From Alphaproteobacteria bacterium (GTDB lineage: Bacteria; Pseudomonadota; Alphaproteobacteria; Rhizobiales; Rhizobiaceae), in NCBI GenBank assembly GCA_016861165.1, contig BOKV01000006.1, positions 62,001-126,000 of the forward strand: DNA of 64,000 nucleotides. Reading direction: 5' to 3'. How positions within the stretch are numbered: the stretch's first letter is position 1; the number at the start of each line of letters is the position of its first letter. Position numbers and translations under genes: made by a program. Shown in pieces: positions 7,790 through 16,166 of the stretch. The notes under the pieces are model-generated. The model worked only from the letters and a program-made list of their open reading frames with translations. It made no database searches and had not been told where the DNA came from.

Positions 7790-8824
7790 ATGTTCTATTC
7801 GACCAGCACGCGGCGCCAATTCCTGCACACGGCCGCCGCCGTCGGCGGCATCGCCGCCACCCACAGCCTGATCAGCGTCACCCCCGCCAGCGCCCAGGCG
7901 CCGGCGAAGGTCGGCATGCAGCTTGGCTGGCTTGCTTCCAACGGCATATTGGGCGAGGTGGTTGCCCAGCAGAAGGGCTTTTTCGCCGAGGAGGGGATCG
8001 CGCTCGAGGTCACGCCGGGCGGGCCGAATATCGACGGGGTCGGCGGCGTCGCTTCCGGCGCCCAGACGCTGGGTCAGACTTCGTCGAGTCCCTCGGTGAT
8101 GCTCGCCCGCTCCGCCGGCATCCCGATCAAGGCATTCGCCGCCGGCTACCAGAAGCACCCGTTCACCTATTTCTCGCTGGCCAAGGAGCCGATCCGCGAG
8201 CCAAAGGACCTGATCGGCAAGACAATCGCAACCCAGCCCACCGCGTTCATCCTGCTGCGCGCGCTGCTCGCCAAGAACGGGATTTCCGAGGACCAGGTGA
8301 CCATGGTCAACATGGGCTCCGACATGAACCAGCTGATGACCGGCCAGGCGCACGCGGTGACCGGCTGGCTCACCAACACCAACGCGCTCAAGGTGATCGG
8401 CGCCGACCGCGTCGACATGATGCTGTGGGACACCGGCATCCAGCTCTATGCCAACGTCTATTTCACCACCGACAAGGTGCTGACCGAGACCCCCGACGTC
8501 CTGGAGAAGTTCGTGCGCGGCGCTGCCCGTGGCTGGGGCTATGCCAAAGAGCACCCGGAGGAGGCCGTCGACATGCTGGTCGCCGCCTACCCCAATCTCG
8601 ACCGCCAGAGCGAACTGGAGGCGGTCGGCCCGGTGCTCGGCTTCAGCTTCGGCGACACCACCAAGGCGCATGGCTGGGGCGCGATGACGCGCGAGAATTG
8701 GCAGGCCCAGGTCGACACCTACGCCTCGCTCGGCCAGTTCAAGGAGGCCACCCCGACCGTCGACGACGTGATGACGCTCGCCATCCTCGATGCGACGAGC
8801 GACATCCGCAAGCAGGTCGGCTAG
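7790..8824 (+). CDS. ABC transporter substrate-binding protein (NMT1/TauT type)
   Basis: A 344-residue periplasmic binding protein of the NitT/TauT/HMP (NMT1-like) class. [15 protein letters not shown] at the N-terminus is a twin-arginine signal, with probable cleavage after PASAQA. The mature start [13 protein letters not shown] and [15 protein letters not shown] are typical of the class, which binds small acids, sulfonates, pyrimidines or aromatic compounds. It is the first gene of a run leading through ATPase, permease and catabolic enzymes. The upstream 275 bases (7515-7789) hold no gene and no thiamine (TPP) riboswitch, which argues against a thiamine-precursor role. The substrate is unknown. 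Confidence 0.85.
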   Translation: MFYSTSTRRQFLHTAAAVGGIAATHSLISVTPASAQAPAKVGMQLGWLASNGILGEVVAQQKGFFAEEGIALEVTPGGPNIDGVGGVASGAQTLGQTSSSPSVMLARSAGIPIKAFAAGYQKHPFTYFSLAKEPIREPKDLIGKTIATQPTAFILLRALLAKNGISEDQVTMVNMGSDMNQLMTGQAHAVTGWLTNTNALKVIGADRVDMMLWDTGIQLYANVYFTTDKVLTETPDVLEKFVRGAARGWGYAKEHPEEAVDMLVAAYPNLDRQSELEAVGPVLGFSFGDTTKAHGWGAMTRENWQAQVDTYASLGQFKEATPTVDDVMTLAILDATSDIRKQVG

Positions 8825-8828
8825 TGTC

Positions 8829-9644
8829 ATGGCAGCCACCGCGCTCGCAAAGGCGCCCGCCATGCCCGTTCCATCGAGCGAGACCGCGACGGGCGCGGTC
8901 TCCGTCCATGGTGTCGATGTCGTCTTCGGCGAGGGTGACCAGGCCGTCACCGCGCTTTCCAACGTGTCGGTCACCATCCCCGACGGGGCACTGGTCACCA
9001 TGATCGGTCCGTCCGGCTGCGGCAAGTCGACCCTTCTGCGGGCGATCGCCGACCTCGTGCCGGCGACCGCGGGCGCGATCACGGTGCTCGGGCGATCGCC
9101 GGAGGCGGCGCGGCGGGAGCGCAACTTCTCCTTCGTCTTCCAGGACGCCACCCTGCTGCCCTGGCGCAGCGCCATCGACAATGTCCGCCTGCCGCTCGAG
9201 GTGGGCGGCGGCGGCACCGCGCCGGCCGACCCGCAGGCGCTGCTCGAGCTGGTCGGCCTCAGGGGCCGCGAGAAGGCGCTGCCGGCCGAGATGTCGGGCG
9301 GCATGCGCCAGCGCGTGGCGATCGCGCGCGCCCTGGTGACGCGCCCGAAGATCCTGCTGATGGACGAGCCGTTCGGCGCGCTCGACGAGATCACCCGCGA
9401 CAAGCTCAACGAGGAACTGCTGCGCATCTGGCAGGAGACGGGCACGACGATCATGTTCGTGACCCATTCCATTCCCGAGGCGGCCTTTCTCGGCCAGCAC
9501 GTGCTGGTGCTCGCCGCCCATCCCGGCCGGGTCAAGGAGTTCATGAGGGTCGATCTGCCCTATCCGCGCCGGCTCGCCGTGCGAGACACGCTGGAGTTCG
9601 TGCAGATCACGGCGCGGCTGCGCCAGCTGCTGGAGGAATGCTGA
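8829..9644 (+). CDS. ABC transporter ATPase (NitT/TauT type)
   Basis: A 271-residue ATPase with Walker [11 protein letters not shown]-loop [12 protein letters not shown], signature [15 protein letters not shown], Walker [17 protein letters not shown] and switch His in [12 protein letters not shown]. The DATLLPWR segment is typical of nitrate/taurine/aromatic-sulfonate importer ATPases. ATG 8829 is four bases after the binding-protein stop; ATG 8862 is a possible internal start. Its stop overlaps the permease start (TGATG). It energises import of the ligand of the protein at 7790. Confidence 0.88.
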   Translation: MAATALAKAPAMPVPSSETATGAVSVHGVDVVFGEGDQAVTALSNVSVTIPDGALVTMIGPSGCGKSTLLRAIADLVPATAGAITVLGRSPEAARRERNFSFVFQDATLLPWRSAIDNVRLPLEVGGGGTAPADPQALLELVGLRGREKALPAEMSGGMRQRVAIARALVTRPKILLMDEPFGALDEITRDKLNEELLRIWQETGTTIMFVTHSIPEAAFLGQHVLVLAAHPGRVKEFMRVDLPYPRRLAVRDTLEFVQITARLRQLLEEC

Positions 9645-10459
9645 TGGCCGAGATCGCCGATCGCGCCGCCGGCCTCGCCGGACCGGGCCTGTTCCGCCAG
9701 TTCGACCGGCTTGGCGACAAATGGCCGGCTTTCGCCGCCGTAATCGGCATTGTCGCCGCCTGGCAGTTCGTCGTCTGGGCCTTCGCGGTGCCAACCTACA
9801 TGGCGCCGGGCCCGGTCGACGTGATCAACGCCTTCCGCCAGGAAAGCGTGACGCTGTGGAACAATTTCTGGCCGACGCTGTTTGAGGCCCTGCTCGGCTT
9901 CGTCTTCGGCAACCTGGTCGCCATCCTGCTTGCCGTCTGGTTCGTCCACAGCACCACGGCCGAGCGCGCCTTCTATCCGATCGCGGTGTTCATCAACACC
10001 ATACCCATCATCGCGGTGGCGCCGATCCTGGTGCTGATCTTCGGCAACGGCCTGGCGCCGAAGATCATCATCGCCGCGCTCATCTGCTTCTTCCCGACGC
10101 TGGTCAACATGGTGCGCGGCTTGAAGGCGGTGTCGCCGGCCACGCTCGACCTGATGCGGGTGCTGTCGGCGACGCGATCGGAAATCTTCTGGAAGGTGCG
10201 CATCCAGAGTTCGCTGCCGTTCCTGTTCGCGGCGCTGAAGATCGCCAGCACGACCTGCGTCATCGGGGCGATCGTCGCCGAATGGATCGGCTCGAGCTTC
10301 GGGCTCGGCGCGCTCATCATCGAGGCGACCTACAATTTCCGCTCGCCGCTGCTCTACGCGACCGTGTTCACGGCGGCGCTGCTGGCGGTCGCCATGTTCT
10401 CGCTGGTCTCCTTCGCCGAGACGCGGCTGATCCGATGGAAGGCGGCCGACGTGCACTGA
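9644..10459 (+). CDS. ABC transporter permease (NitT/TauT type)
   Basis: A 271-residue inner-membrane permease with about six transmembrane segments. The EAA-type coupling loop is around SATRSEIFWKVRIQSSLPFL, and the C-terminal block is EWIGSSFGLGALIIEATYNF. I chose ATG 9644, seven bases after GGAGG; the alternative ATG at 9638 lies almost on top of the ribosome site. It completes the three-gene importer. The catabolic enzymes begin 40 bases downstream, so they probably share a transcript. Confidence 0.88.
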   Translation: MAEIADRAAGLAGPGLFRQFDRLGDKWPAFAAVIGIVAAWQFVVWAFAVPTYMAPGPVDVINAFRQESVTLWNNFWPTLFEALLGFVFGNLVAILLAVWFVHSTTAERAFYPIAVFINTIPIIAVAPILVLIFGNGLAPKIIIAALICFFPTLVNMVRGLKAVSPATLDLMRVLSATRSEIFWKVRIQSSLPFLFAALKIASTTCVIGAIVAEWIGSSFGLGALIIEATYNFRSPLLYATVFTAALLAVAMFSLVSFAETRLIRWKAADVH

Positions 10460-10499
10460 AGCGGCCGCCGCCGACAACTTTGAGATCATGGAGGAACGC

Positions 10500-11861
10500 A
10501 TGGTTACGCCAACCATCAGGGAAGCCGCGCGCGAGGCGCCGATCGTCGACCGTTCCGACGTCGTCGTCGTCGGCGGCGGCCCGGCCGGCATCGCCGCCGC
10601 CGTATCGGCCGCCCGCAACGGCGCCAGCGTGACGCTGATCGAGCGCTACCCCTATCTTGGCGGGCTCGCCTCGGGCGGCATGGTGCTGGTGCTCGACGAC
10701 ATGCACAACGGCACCGAGGTGACCGTCCAGGGCATTTGCATGGAGATGATCGAGCGCATGCGCACGCTCGGCCTGTGCGTCACGCCGCCGGAGGCGGACC
10801 GCCAGCCCGGCATCCGCGAGACCGAGGCGATGTGGCGCAAATGGGCACGCTGGGGCCTGTTCGATTTCCACACCCATTCGATGCCGCATCCGATCTGCTT
10901 TGCCGCCGCCTTCGACCCCGACGCCTTCAAGCGCGTCTCCTACGACGTCACCGGCGGGGCCGGCGTCAAGCTCCGGGCGCACAGCTGGTTTTCGGCGGCG
11001 ATCGTCGAGGACCGCACGATCAAGGGCGTCGTCTGCGAGACCAAGGAGGGCCGCCAGGCGATCCTCGGCGATGTGGTCATCGACGCCACCGGCGACCTCG
11101 ATGTCGCCGCCGCCGCCGGCGCCAGCCATCAGGACAGTTCGTTCATCCTGACCACCGTTTCGCGCTGGGGCGGGGTCGACACCGACCGGGCCGAGGCCTT
11201 CGAGTTCGATCAACCGGCCGAATTCGCCAAGCTCGACCACGAGGCCAAGCGCATCATCGGCGGCTGCTGGAACTTCTGGTGGCTGAAGACGCCGCTGCCC
11301 GGCGTGGTCTGGCTCAATTGCCCGCACATCCCCAAGCTGAGCGGGCTCAGGGTCGCCGACCTGACGACGGCCGAGCTGGAAGGCCGGGCCCGCATGGAGA
11401 AGCTGATGGACTTCGCGCGCGCCAACCTGCCCGGCTTCGAGAACGCCTACGTCGTCGACTTCGCCCCGCAGACCGGCGTCCGCCAGACGCGCATGCTGCA
11501 AGGCGAATATGTGGTGACCAAGGAAGACGTGATGTCGCGCCGGCATTTCGCCGACACGGTCTGCCGCGGCCGCGACTACTATACGCCCTATCGCGCGCTG
11601 CTGCCGCGCGAGGTCGACCAGCTGCTGGTGGCCGGCCGCCACTATTCGGCGACGCCGCAGGCGCAGAAATCGTCGCGCGAGATCCCGCCCTGCATGGCGA
11701 TGGGCGAGGCGGCTGGTGTTGCCGCCGCCGTCGCGCTCAATGCCGGCGTGACGGTGCGCCGGGCCGATGTCGGTGCCATCCAGCGCACGCTGCGCGCCCA
11801 GGGCGCCGATCCCGGCGACGTGCCGTCGGCCAATGCCACCTTCCTGGAGGCCGCCGAATGA
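10500..11861 (+). CDS. FAD-dependent oxidoreductase (FAD_oxidored family)
   Basis: A 453-residue flavoprotein. The dinucleotide-binding fold VVVVGGGPAGIAAAVSAARN is near residue 20, with the acidic end in VTLIERYPYLGG. A second FAD-contact region is DVVIDATGDLDVAAAAGA, and the C-terminal SREIPPCMAMGEAAGVAAA closes the fold. This architecture matches the FAD_oxidored (Pfam PF12831) group, whose members act on diverse organic acids and are mostly uncharacterised. GGAGGAACGC precedes ATG 10500. The stop overlaps the CoA-transferase start. By position it probably oxidises the imported compound or its CoA-linked product. Confidence 0.82.
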   Translation: MVTPTIREAAREAPIVDRSDVVVVGGGPAGIAAAVSAARNGASVTLIERYPYLGGLASGGMVLVLDDMHNGTEVTVQGICMEMIERMRTLGLCVTPPEADRQPGIRETEAMWRKWARWGLFDFHTHSMPHPICFAAAFDPDAFKRVSYDVTGGAGVKLRAHSWFSAAIVEDRTIKGVVCETKEGRQAILGDVVIDATGDLDVAAAAGASHQDSSFILTTVSRWGGVDTDRAEAFEFDQPAEFAKLDHEAKRIIGGCWNFWWLKTPLPGVVWLNCPHIPKLSGLRVADLTTAELEGRARMEKLMDFARANLPGFENAYVVDFAPQTGVRQTRMLQGEYVVTKEDVMSRRHFADTVCRGRDYYTPYRALLPREVDQLLVAGRHYSATPQAQKSSREIPPCMAMGEAAGVAAAVALNAGVTVRRADVGAIQRTLRAQGADPGDVPSANATFLEAAE

Positions 11862-13018
11862 GCCCGCTTCCCCTCGACGGCGTCAAGGTGATCGACTTCA
11901 CCCAGGTCATGCTCGGCCCCTGCTGCACGCAGGTGCTGGCCGACTATGGCGCCGAGGTCATCAAGATCGAGAAGGAGGAGACCGGCGACCTGTCGCGCTG
12001 GTCGCTGGGCTCCGACCCCGACGGCCTCAACAACCCGGTGTTCTGCTCGCTCAACCGCAACAAGAAGAGCGTCGCGCTCGACCTGAAATCGGTCGAGGCG
12101 CGCGCGCATGTGCTCGATCTCATCGACGGCGCCGACGTCGTCGTCTCCAATTTCCGCCCCGGCGTCATGGAGCGCATGGGCTTCGGCTACGAGGAACTGA
12201 AGCGCCGCAACCCCGGCATCATCTACGCGCTCGGCACCGGTTTCGGCCTGGAAGGGCCCAACCGCCACAAGGGCGGGCAGGACATCCTCGCCCAGGCGAT
12301 GACCGGGCTGATGGCGCGCAAGTCCGATCCCGCCCATCCGACCTCGATCTACTCGACGCCGCTGTGCGACTATTCGGCCGGCATGCATCTGGTGCAGGGC
12401 ATCCTGCTGGCCCTGCTGCAGCGCCAGAAGACCGGCCTCGGTCAGGTGGTGGCCGTCAGCCTCTACAATTCGATGCTGGCCCTGCAGATGCAGGAGGCCG
12501 CCGCCCTGATGATGCGCGGCAAGGACCTCAACTGGGGCGCCTTCCCGCTGACCGGGGTGTTCGAGACCACCGACCGGCCGATCGTCATGGTCGGCGCCTT
12601 CAAGCCCAATCCCTTGCGCGACATCTGCCGGGCGCTTGGCATCGACGACCTGTCGCAGCTCGAACGGTTCTCGACCTTCGACCGCCAGGCCGAGAACCGG
12701 GCCGAACTGCAGGCGACCTTCCGCGAGCGCTTCGCGCGGGAAAGCTCCGCCCACTGGCTCGCGCGGCTTGAGGAGGTCGACATCCTGTGCGCGCCGGTGC
12801 GCACGCTGGGCGAGGCGCTCGAGGACGAGCAGACGCTGGTCAACCGCATGATCGTCGAGGCGGGTGCCACGCCGGCCGGCCCGGTCAGGCTGATCGGCAG
12901 TCCGATCGACATGTCGGCGGCGCCGCTCAGCGTGCGCCAGGCGCCGCCGAAGCTCGGCGAGCACAATGACGAGGTGCTGGGCCGGGTCGCCGGGCTGCGC
13001 CGGGCGGGCGCGGCGTGA
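11858..13018 (+). CDS. class III (CaiB/BaiF) CoA-transferase
   Basis: A 386-residue class III CoA-transferase, the family that moves CoA between carboxylic acids (formyl-CoA:oxalate, carnitine, bile acid and similar). It opens LPLDGVKVIDFTQVMLGPCC, has ADYGAEVIKIEKEETGD and SLNRNKKSVALDLKS, and the catalytic aspartate is Asp171 in CDYSAGMHLVQG. It overlaps the oxidoreductase stop by ATGA and ends inside the crotonase start, so translation is coupled. It most likely activates the imported acid as its CoA thioester. The acid is unknown; a crotonase next door parallels carnitine-type pathways, but no other carnitine gene is present. Confidence 0.88.
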   Translation: MSPLPLDGVKVIDFTQVMLGPCCTQVLADYGAEVIKIEKEETGDLSRWSLGSDPDGLNNPVFCSLNRNKKSVALDLKSVEARAHVLDLIDGADVVVSNFRPGVMERMGFGYEELKRRNPGIIYALGTGFGLEGPNRHKGGQDILAQAMTGLMARKSDPAHPTSIYSTPLCDYSAGMHLVQGILLALLQRQKTGLGQVVAVSLYNSMLALQMQEAAALMMRGKDLNWGAFPLTGVFETTDRPIVMVGAFKPNPLRDICRALGIDDLSQLERFSTFDRQAENRAELQATFRERFARESSAHWLARLEEVDILCAPVRTLGEALEDEQTLVNRMIVEAGATPAGPVRLIGSPIDMSAAPLSVRQAPPKLGEHNDEVLGRVAGLRRAGAA

Positions 13019-13788
13019 GCGTCCGCCTCGACATCGCCGACCGCGTCGCCCGGGTGGTGATCGACCGGCCCGAGCGGCTGAACGCTGTCGATGCCGCCAC
13101 CGAGGCGGAGCTGGAGGCGGTCTGGAGCGAGCTCGAACGGCGCGCCGACATTTCCTGCGTGGTGCTCACCGGGGCGGGCGAGCGCGCCTTCTCGGTCGGC
13201 GCCGACGTCAAGGATGTCGACAAGCAGGGGCTCGACTACTGGGTGGAGCCGCGGCCGAACGGCTTCGGCGGCATCGCCTTTCGCCGCAGCCTCGACATTC
13301 CGGTGGTGGCGCGCGTCAACGGCTATGCGCTGGGTGGCGGCTTCGAGATGGTGCTCGGCTGCGACATCGTCGTCGCCGCCGACACGGCGCAGTTCGGCCT
13401 TCCCGAGGGCCGGCTCGGCCGCATGCCGCTCGATGGCGGTATGGTGCTGCTTCAGCGCAAGATCCCACACAATCTGGCGATGGCGGTCATGCTGACCGGA
13501 CGCCGCTTCTCGGCCGCCGAAATGGCGGCCTTCGGCATCGTCAACGAGGTGGCGCCGGGCGACCGGCTCGATGCCGCAGTCGACCGCTGGGTCGCAGACA
13601 TCGTCGCCTGCGCGCCGCTGTCGCTGCGCGCCATCAAGCAGACCGTCAACCGCACCGGCCACCTGTCGCCGGCCGAGGCGCAGGCGCTGCGCACCCCGGC
13701 GCTGATCGCCGCGCTGATGAGCGAGGACGGGCTGGAGGGCGTGCGCGCCTTCAACGAAAAGCGTGCGCCGGTCTGGAAGGGCCGGTAG
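13015..13788 (+). CDS. enoyl-CoA hydratase/isomerase (crotonase) family protein
   Basis: A 257-residue crotonase. The oxyanion-hole segments are AFSVGADVKD and YALGGGFEMVLGCD. Both acid/base glutamates of classical hydratases are present: Glu111 (GGGFE) and Glu131 (FGLPEGRLG). The family hydrates or dehydrates acyl-CoA esters. The start is GTG 13015, overlapping the CoA-transferase stop. It should act on the CoA thioester made by the upstream transferase. The closest flavour by eye is CaiD-like (FGLPE, LTGRRFSAAEM), but the substrate is not established. Confidence 0.85.
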   Translation: MSVRLDIADRVARVVIDRPERLNAVDAATEAELEAVWSELERRADISCVVLTGAGERAFSVGADVKDVDKQGLDYWVEPRPNGFGGIAFRRSLDIPVVARVNGYALGGGFEMVLGCDIVVAADTAQFGLPEGRLGRMPLDGGMVLLQRKIPHNLAMAVMLTGRRFSAAEMAAFGIVNEVAPGDRLDAAVDRWVADIVACAPLSLRAIKQTVNRTGHLSPAEAQALRTPALIAALMSEDGLEGVRAFNEKRAPVWKGR

Positions 13789-13821
13789 GATCGGCCGGAC
13801 CGGGCAGGGAAGGCGCCAGGC

Positions 13822-14745
13822 ATGCATGCGGCGGTGTTGCGGTATTTCGTGGCGGTGGCGCGCGCGGGCTCGATCCGCAAGGCCTCGGACGAGCTGCACG
13901 TCGCCTCCTCGGCGGTCAGCCGCCAGATACAGAAGCTCGAGGACGAACTGGGCACGCCGCTGTTCGAGCGCCTGCCCAACGGGCTGCGGCTGACACAGGC
14001 CGGCGAGGTGACGTTGCGCCACGCCAAGGCGACGCTGCACGATTTCGACCTGCTGACCAGCGAACTCGGCGCGCTGAAGGGCAAGAAGACCGGCCTCGTC
14101 ACGCTCGCCGCGCTCGACAGCCTGTTTGTCCGCTTCCTGCCGGAGCAGATCATGGCCTTCCACCGCCAGCACCCGGCGGTCAATTTCCGCGTCCACAGCG
14201 GCGTGCAGAGCCGCATCGCCATGATGGTCGCTGAGGGCGAGATCGACTTCGGCATCACCTTCAACCTGCCGCACCCGGAGGATACCGAATTCGTCGCCGA
14301 CGTGCCGATGCCGCTGATGGCGATGGTGGCCCGCGATCATCCGCTGGCGAGGCTCGACTCCGTGTCACTCAGCGAATGCGCCCAGTACAACCTGTTGCTG
14401 CAGGTCGACACCGAGCCGCTGCGCTCGCTGATCGAGGTGGAGCTGTCTTCGCTGGAGCGCACCGGGCGCACCCTGGTGACTTCCAACAACCTGCTGCTGC
14501 TGCGGCCGATGGTCGAGGCCGGCCTGGGCGTCGCGTTCTACACCCCGCTCGGCATGGTCGATCAGATGGCCGCCGGCACCATTGTCGGCGTGCCGCTCAA
14601 GGGCTCCCGGCTCGACGGGCTCCGTCTCGGGCTGGTGGTGCCGCGGCGGCGCCAGCTGACGCAGGCGGCGCAGGCGCTGGCCGACCAGCTTGGCGCCGCG
14701 CTGACCGAGCTCGGCCGGACCTGGGCGGGAGCGGACGGCAGATGA
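13822..14745 (+). CDS. LysR-family transcriptional regulator
   Basis: A 307-residue LysR regulator. The N-terminal winged helix-turn-helix includes VLRYFVAVARAGSIRKASDE and SSAVSRQIQKLEDELGTPLF. The remainder is the ligand-binding domain. It sits 33 bases after the crotonase gene in the same direction and overlaps the amidohydrolase start, which is unusual for LysR genes; they more often diverge from their targets. It probably controls the import/catabolism genes on both sides, with the pathway substrate or a CoA ester as inducer. Confidence 0.88.
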   Translation: MHAAVLRYFVAVARAGSIRKASDELHVASSAVSRQIQKLEDELGTPLFERLPNGLRLTQAGEVTLRHAKATLHDFDLLTSELGALKGKKTGLVTLAALDSLFVRFLPEQIMAFHRQHPAVNFRVHSGVQSRIAMMVAEGEIDFGITFNLPHPEDTEFVADVPMPLMAMVARDHPLARLDSVSLSECAQYNLLLQVDTEPLRSLIEVELSSLERTGRTLVTSNNLLLLRPMVEAGLGVAFYTPLGMVDQMAAGTIVGVPLKGSRLDGLRLGLVVPRRRQLTQAAQALADQLGAALTELGRTWAGADGR

Positions 14746-16166
14746 GCGTCGCCCTTGCCGTCGAGCGCTGGCTGGCGCGGCCGGGCAGGGCGCCGGCCGT
14801 GCGCGACGTGACCGTCCTGGCCGGAGCCGGCGGGGTTGCGCTGGCCGGCGGCGGCGCCGGCAATGCGGCCGGGCGCGGACTTCTTGCCATGCCGGCGCCG
14901 GTCAACGCCCACGATCACGGCATGGGCATCCGCACCCTTGATTTCGGCTGCCTCGACGACGCGCTGGAGCCGTGGATCACCTGGCTGCGGCTGAGGCCGC
15001 CGACCGATCCCTATCTGGAAGCGCTGGTCGCCTTCGGCCGCACCGCGCTCGCCGGCAGCGCGGCGACCATGCACTGCCACAATTCACATCTCGCCGACCA
15101 TCTGGTCGAGGAGGCGGCCGCCGTGGTCCGGGCGGCGCGCGACTGCGGCATCCGGCTCGGCCTGTCCTGCCCGCTGCTCGACGATTCGCCCTGGGTCTAT
15201 GGCGGTCCGCACCAGCTCAGCGCCCTGTTCGGCGAAGCCGAGTGGCAGAGGCTGAGCGGGCTGGTGCCGCGCTACCAGCCGATCAGCGAGCAGCTTGCCG
15301 CCATCGACGCCATCGCCCGGGCCTATGCCGGCGACGGCGTCGACGTGCAGTACGGCCCGATCGGACCGCAATGGGCGAGCGACGCCCTGCTCGAGGCGAT
15401 CGCCGAGGCTTCCGCCGCCACCGGCCGGCGCATCCACATGCACCTGCTGGAAAGCCCGCGCCAGCGCGTCTGGCTCGACCGGCGCTTTCCCGACGGCGTT
15501 GTCCGCCATCTAGACCGCATCGGCTTCCTGTCGCCGCGCCTGGCGGTCGCCCACGGCGTGCACCTGCGAGCCGACGAATGCGAATTGCTGGCCGAGCGCG
15601 GCGTCACCGTCGTCACCAACCCGTCGGCCAATCTGCGCCTGCGTTCGGGCGTGGCGCCGCTTGCCGCGATCCGTCGCGCCGGCCTGCCCTTCGCGCTCGG
15701 CCTCGACGGAACCGGCTTCGACGACGACCAGGACATCTGGCGCGAGATGCGGCTGCTGTGGCTCCTGCACGGCGGCCGCGAGATGGATGCCCGGCTCGAT
15801 GCCGGCGACCTCTTCGAGGCGGCGATCGGCCAGGGCGCCGTCGTCGTCAACCAGCCCGCCGGCGGCGACGTGGTGGTGGTCGACTACGCCGCGCTGACCG
15901 CCGACGCCGTCTTCGACGATCTCGACGAGGCGCGCGTGCTGCTCGCCCGCATGAACGCTGCCCATGTGCGCGACCTGGTCGTCGCCGGCCGCCATGTCGT
16001 GCGCGACGGCCGACTGACCGGTTTCGATTTTGCCGCAGCGCGCCGCGAGCTGGCGGCCCAGGCGCGCGCCGCCCTGCCACACCTTTCCGTCGAGCGCGAC
16101 CACGCCCGGCTGATCGCCGACGCCGTGCGCCGCCACTACCGCGAGCGCTACCCCGCGGCCGTGTAG
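14742..16166 (+). CDS. amidohydrolase-superfamily protein
   Basis: A 474-residue metal-dependent amidohydrolase. The first metal motif is NAHDHGMG (HxH), later ligands are MHCHNSH, HMHLLE and VAHGVH, and the last motif region is GLDGTGFDDD. Members of the cytosine/guanine/atrazine-chlorohydrolase branch have this layout and remove amine or halide groups or open rings. Its start overlaps the LysR stop (ATGA), so it belongs to the same transcript. Its 3' end overlaps the converging aldehyde dehydrogenase gene by 19 bases. The presence of a C-N hydrolase next to CoA chemistry suggests a nitrogen-containing or amide-linked substrate. Confidence 0.82.
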   Translation: MSVALAVERWLARPGRAPAVRDVTVLAGAGGVALAGGGAGNAAGRGLLAMPAPVNAHDHGMGIRTLDFGCLDDALEPWITWLRLRPPTDPYLEALVAFGRTALAGSAATMHCHNSHLADHLVEEAAAVVRAARDCGIRLGLSCPLLDDSPWVYGGPHQLSALFGEAEWQRLSGLVPRYQPISEQLAAIDAIARAYAGDGVDVQYGPIGPQWASDALLEAIAEASAATGRRIHMHLLESPRQRVWLDRRFPDGVVRHLDRIGFLSPRLAVAHGVHLRADECELLAERGVTVVTNPSANLRLRSGVAPLAAIRRAGLPFALGLDGTGFDDDQDIWREMRLLWLLHGGREMDARLDAGDLFEAAIGQGAVVVNQPAGGDVVVVDYAALTADAVFDDLDEARVLLARMNAAHVRDLVVAGRHVVRDGRLTGFDFAAARRELAAQARAALPHLSVERDHARLIADAVRRHYRERYPAAV

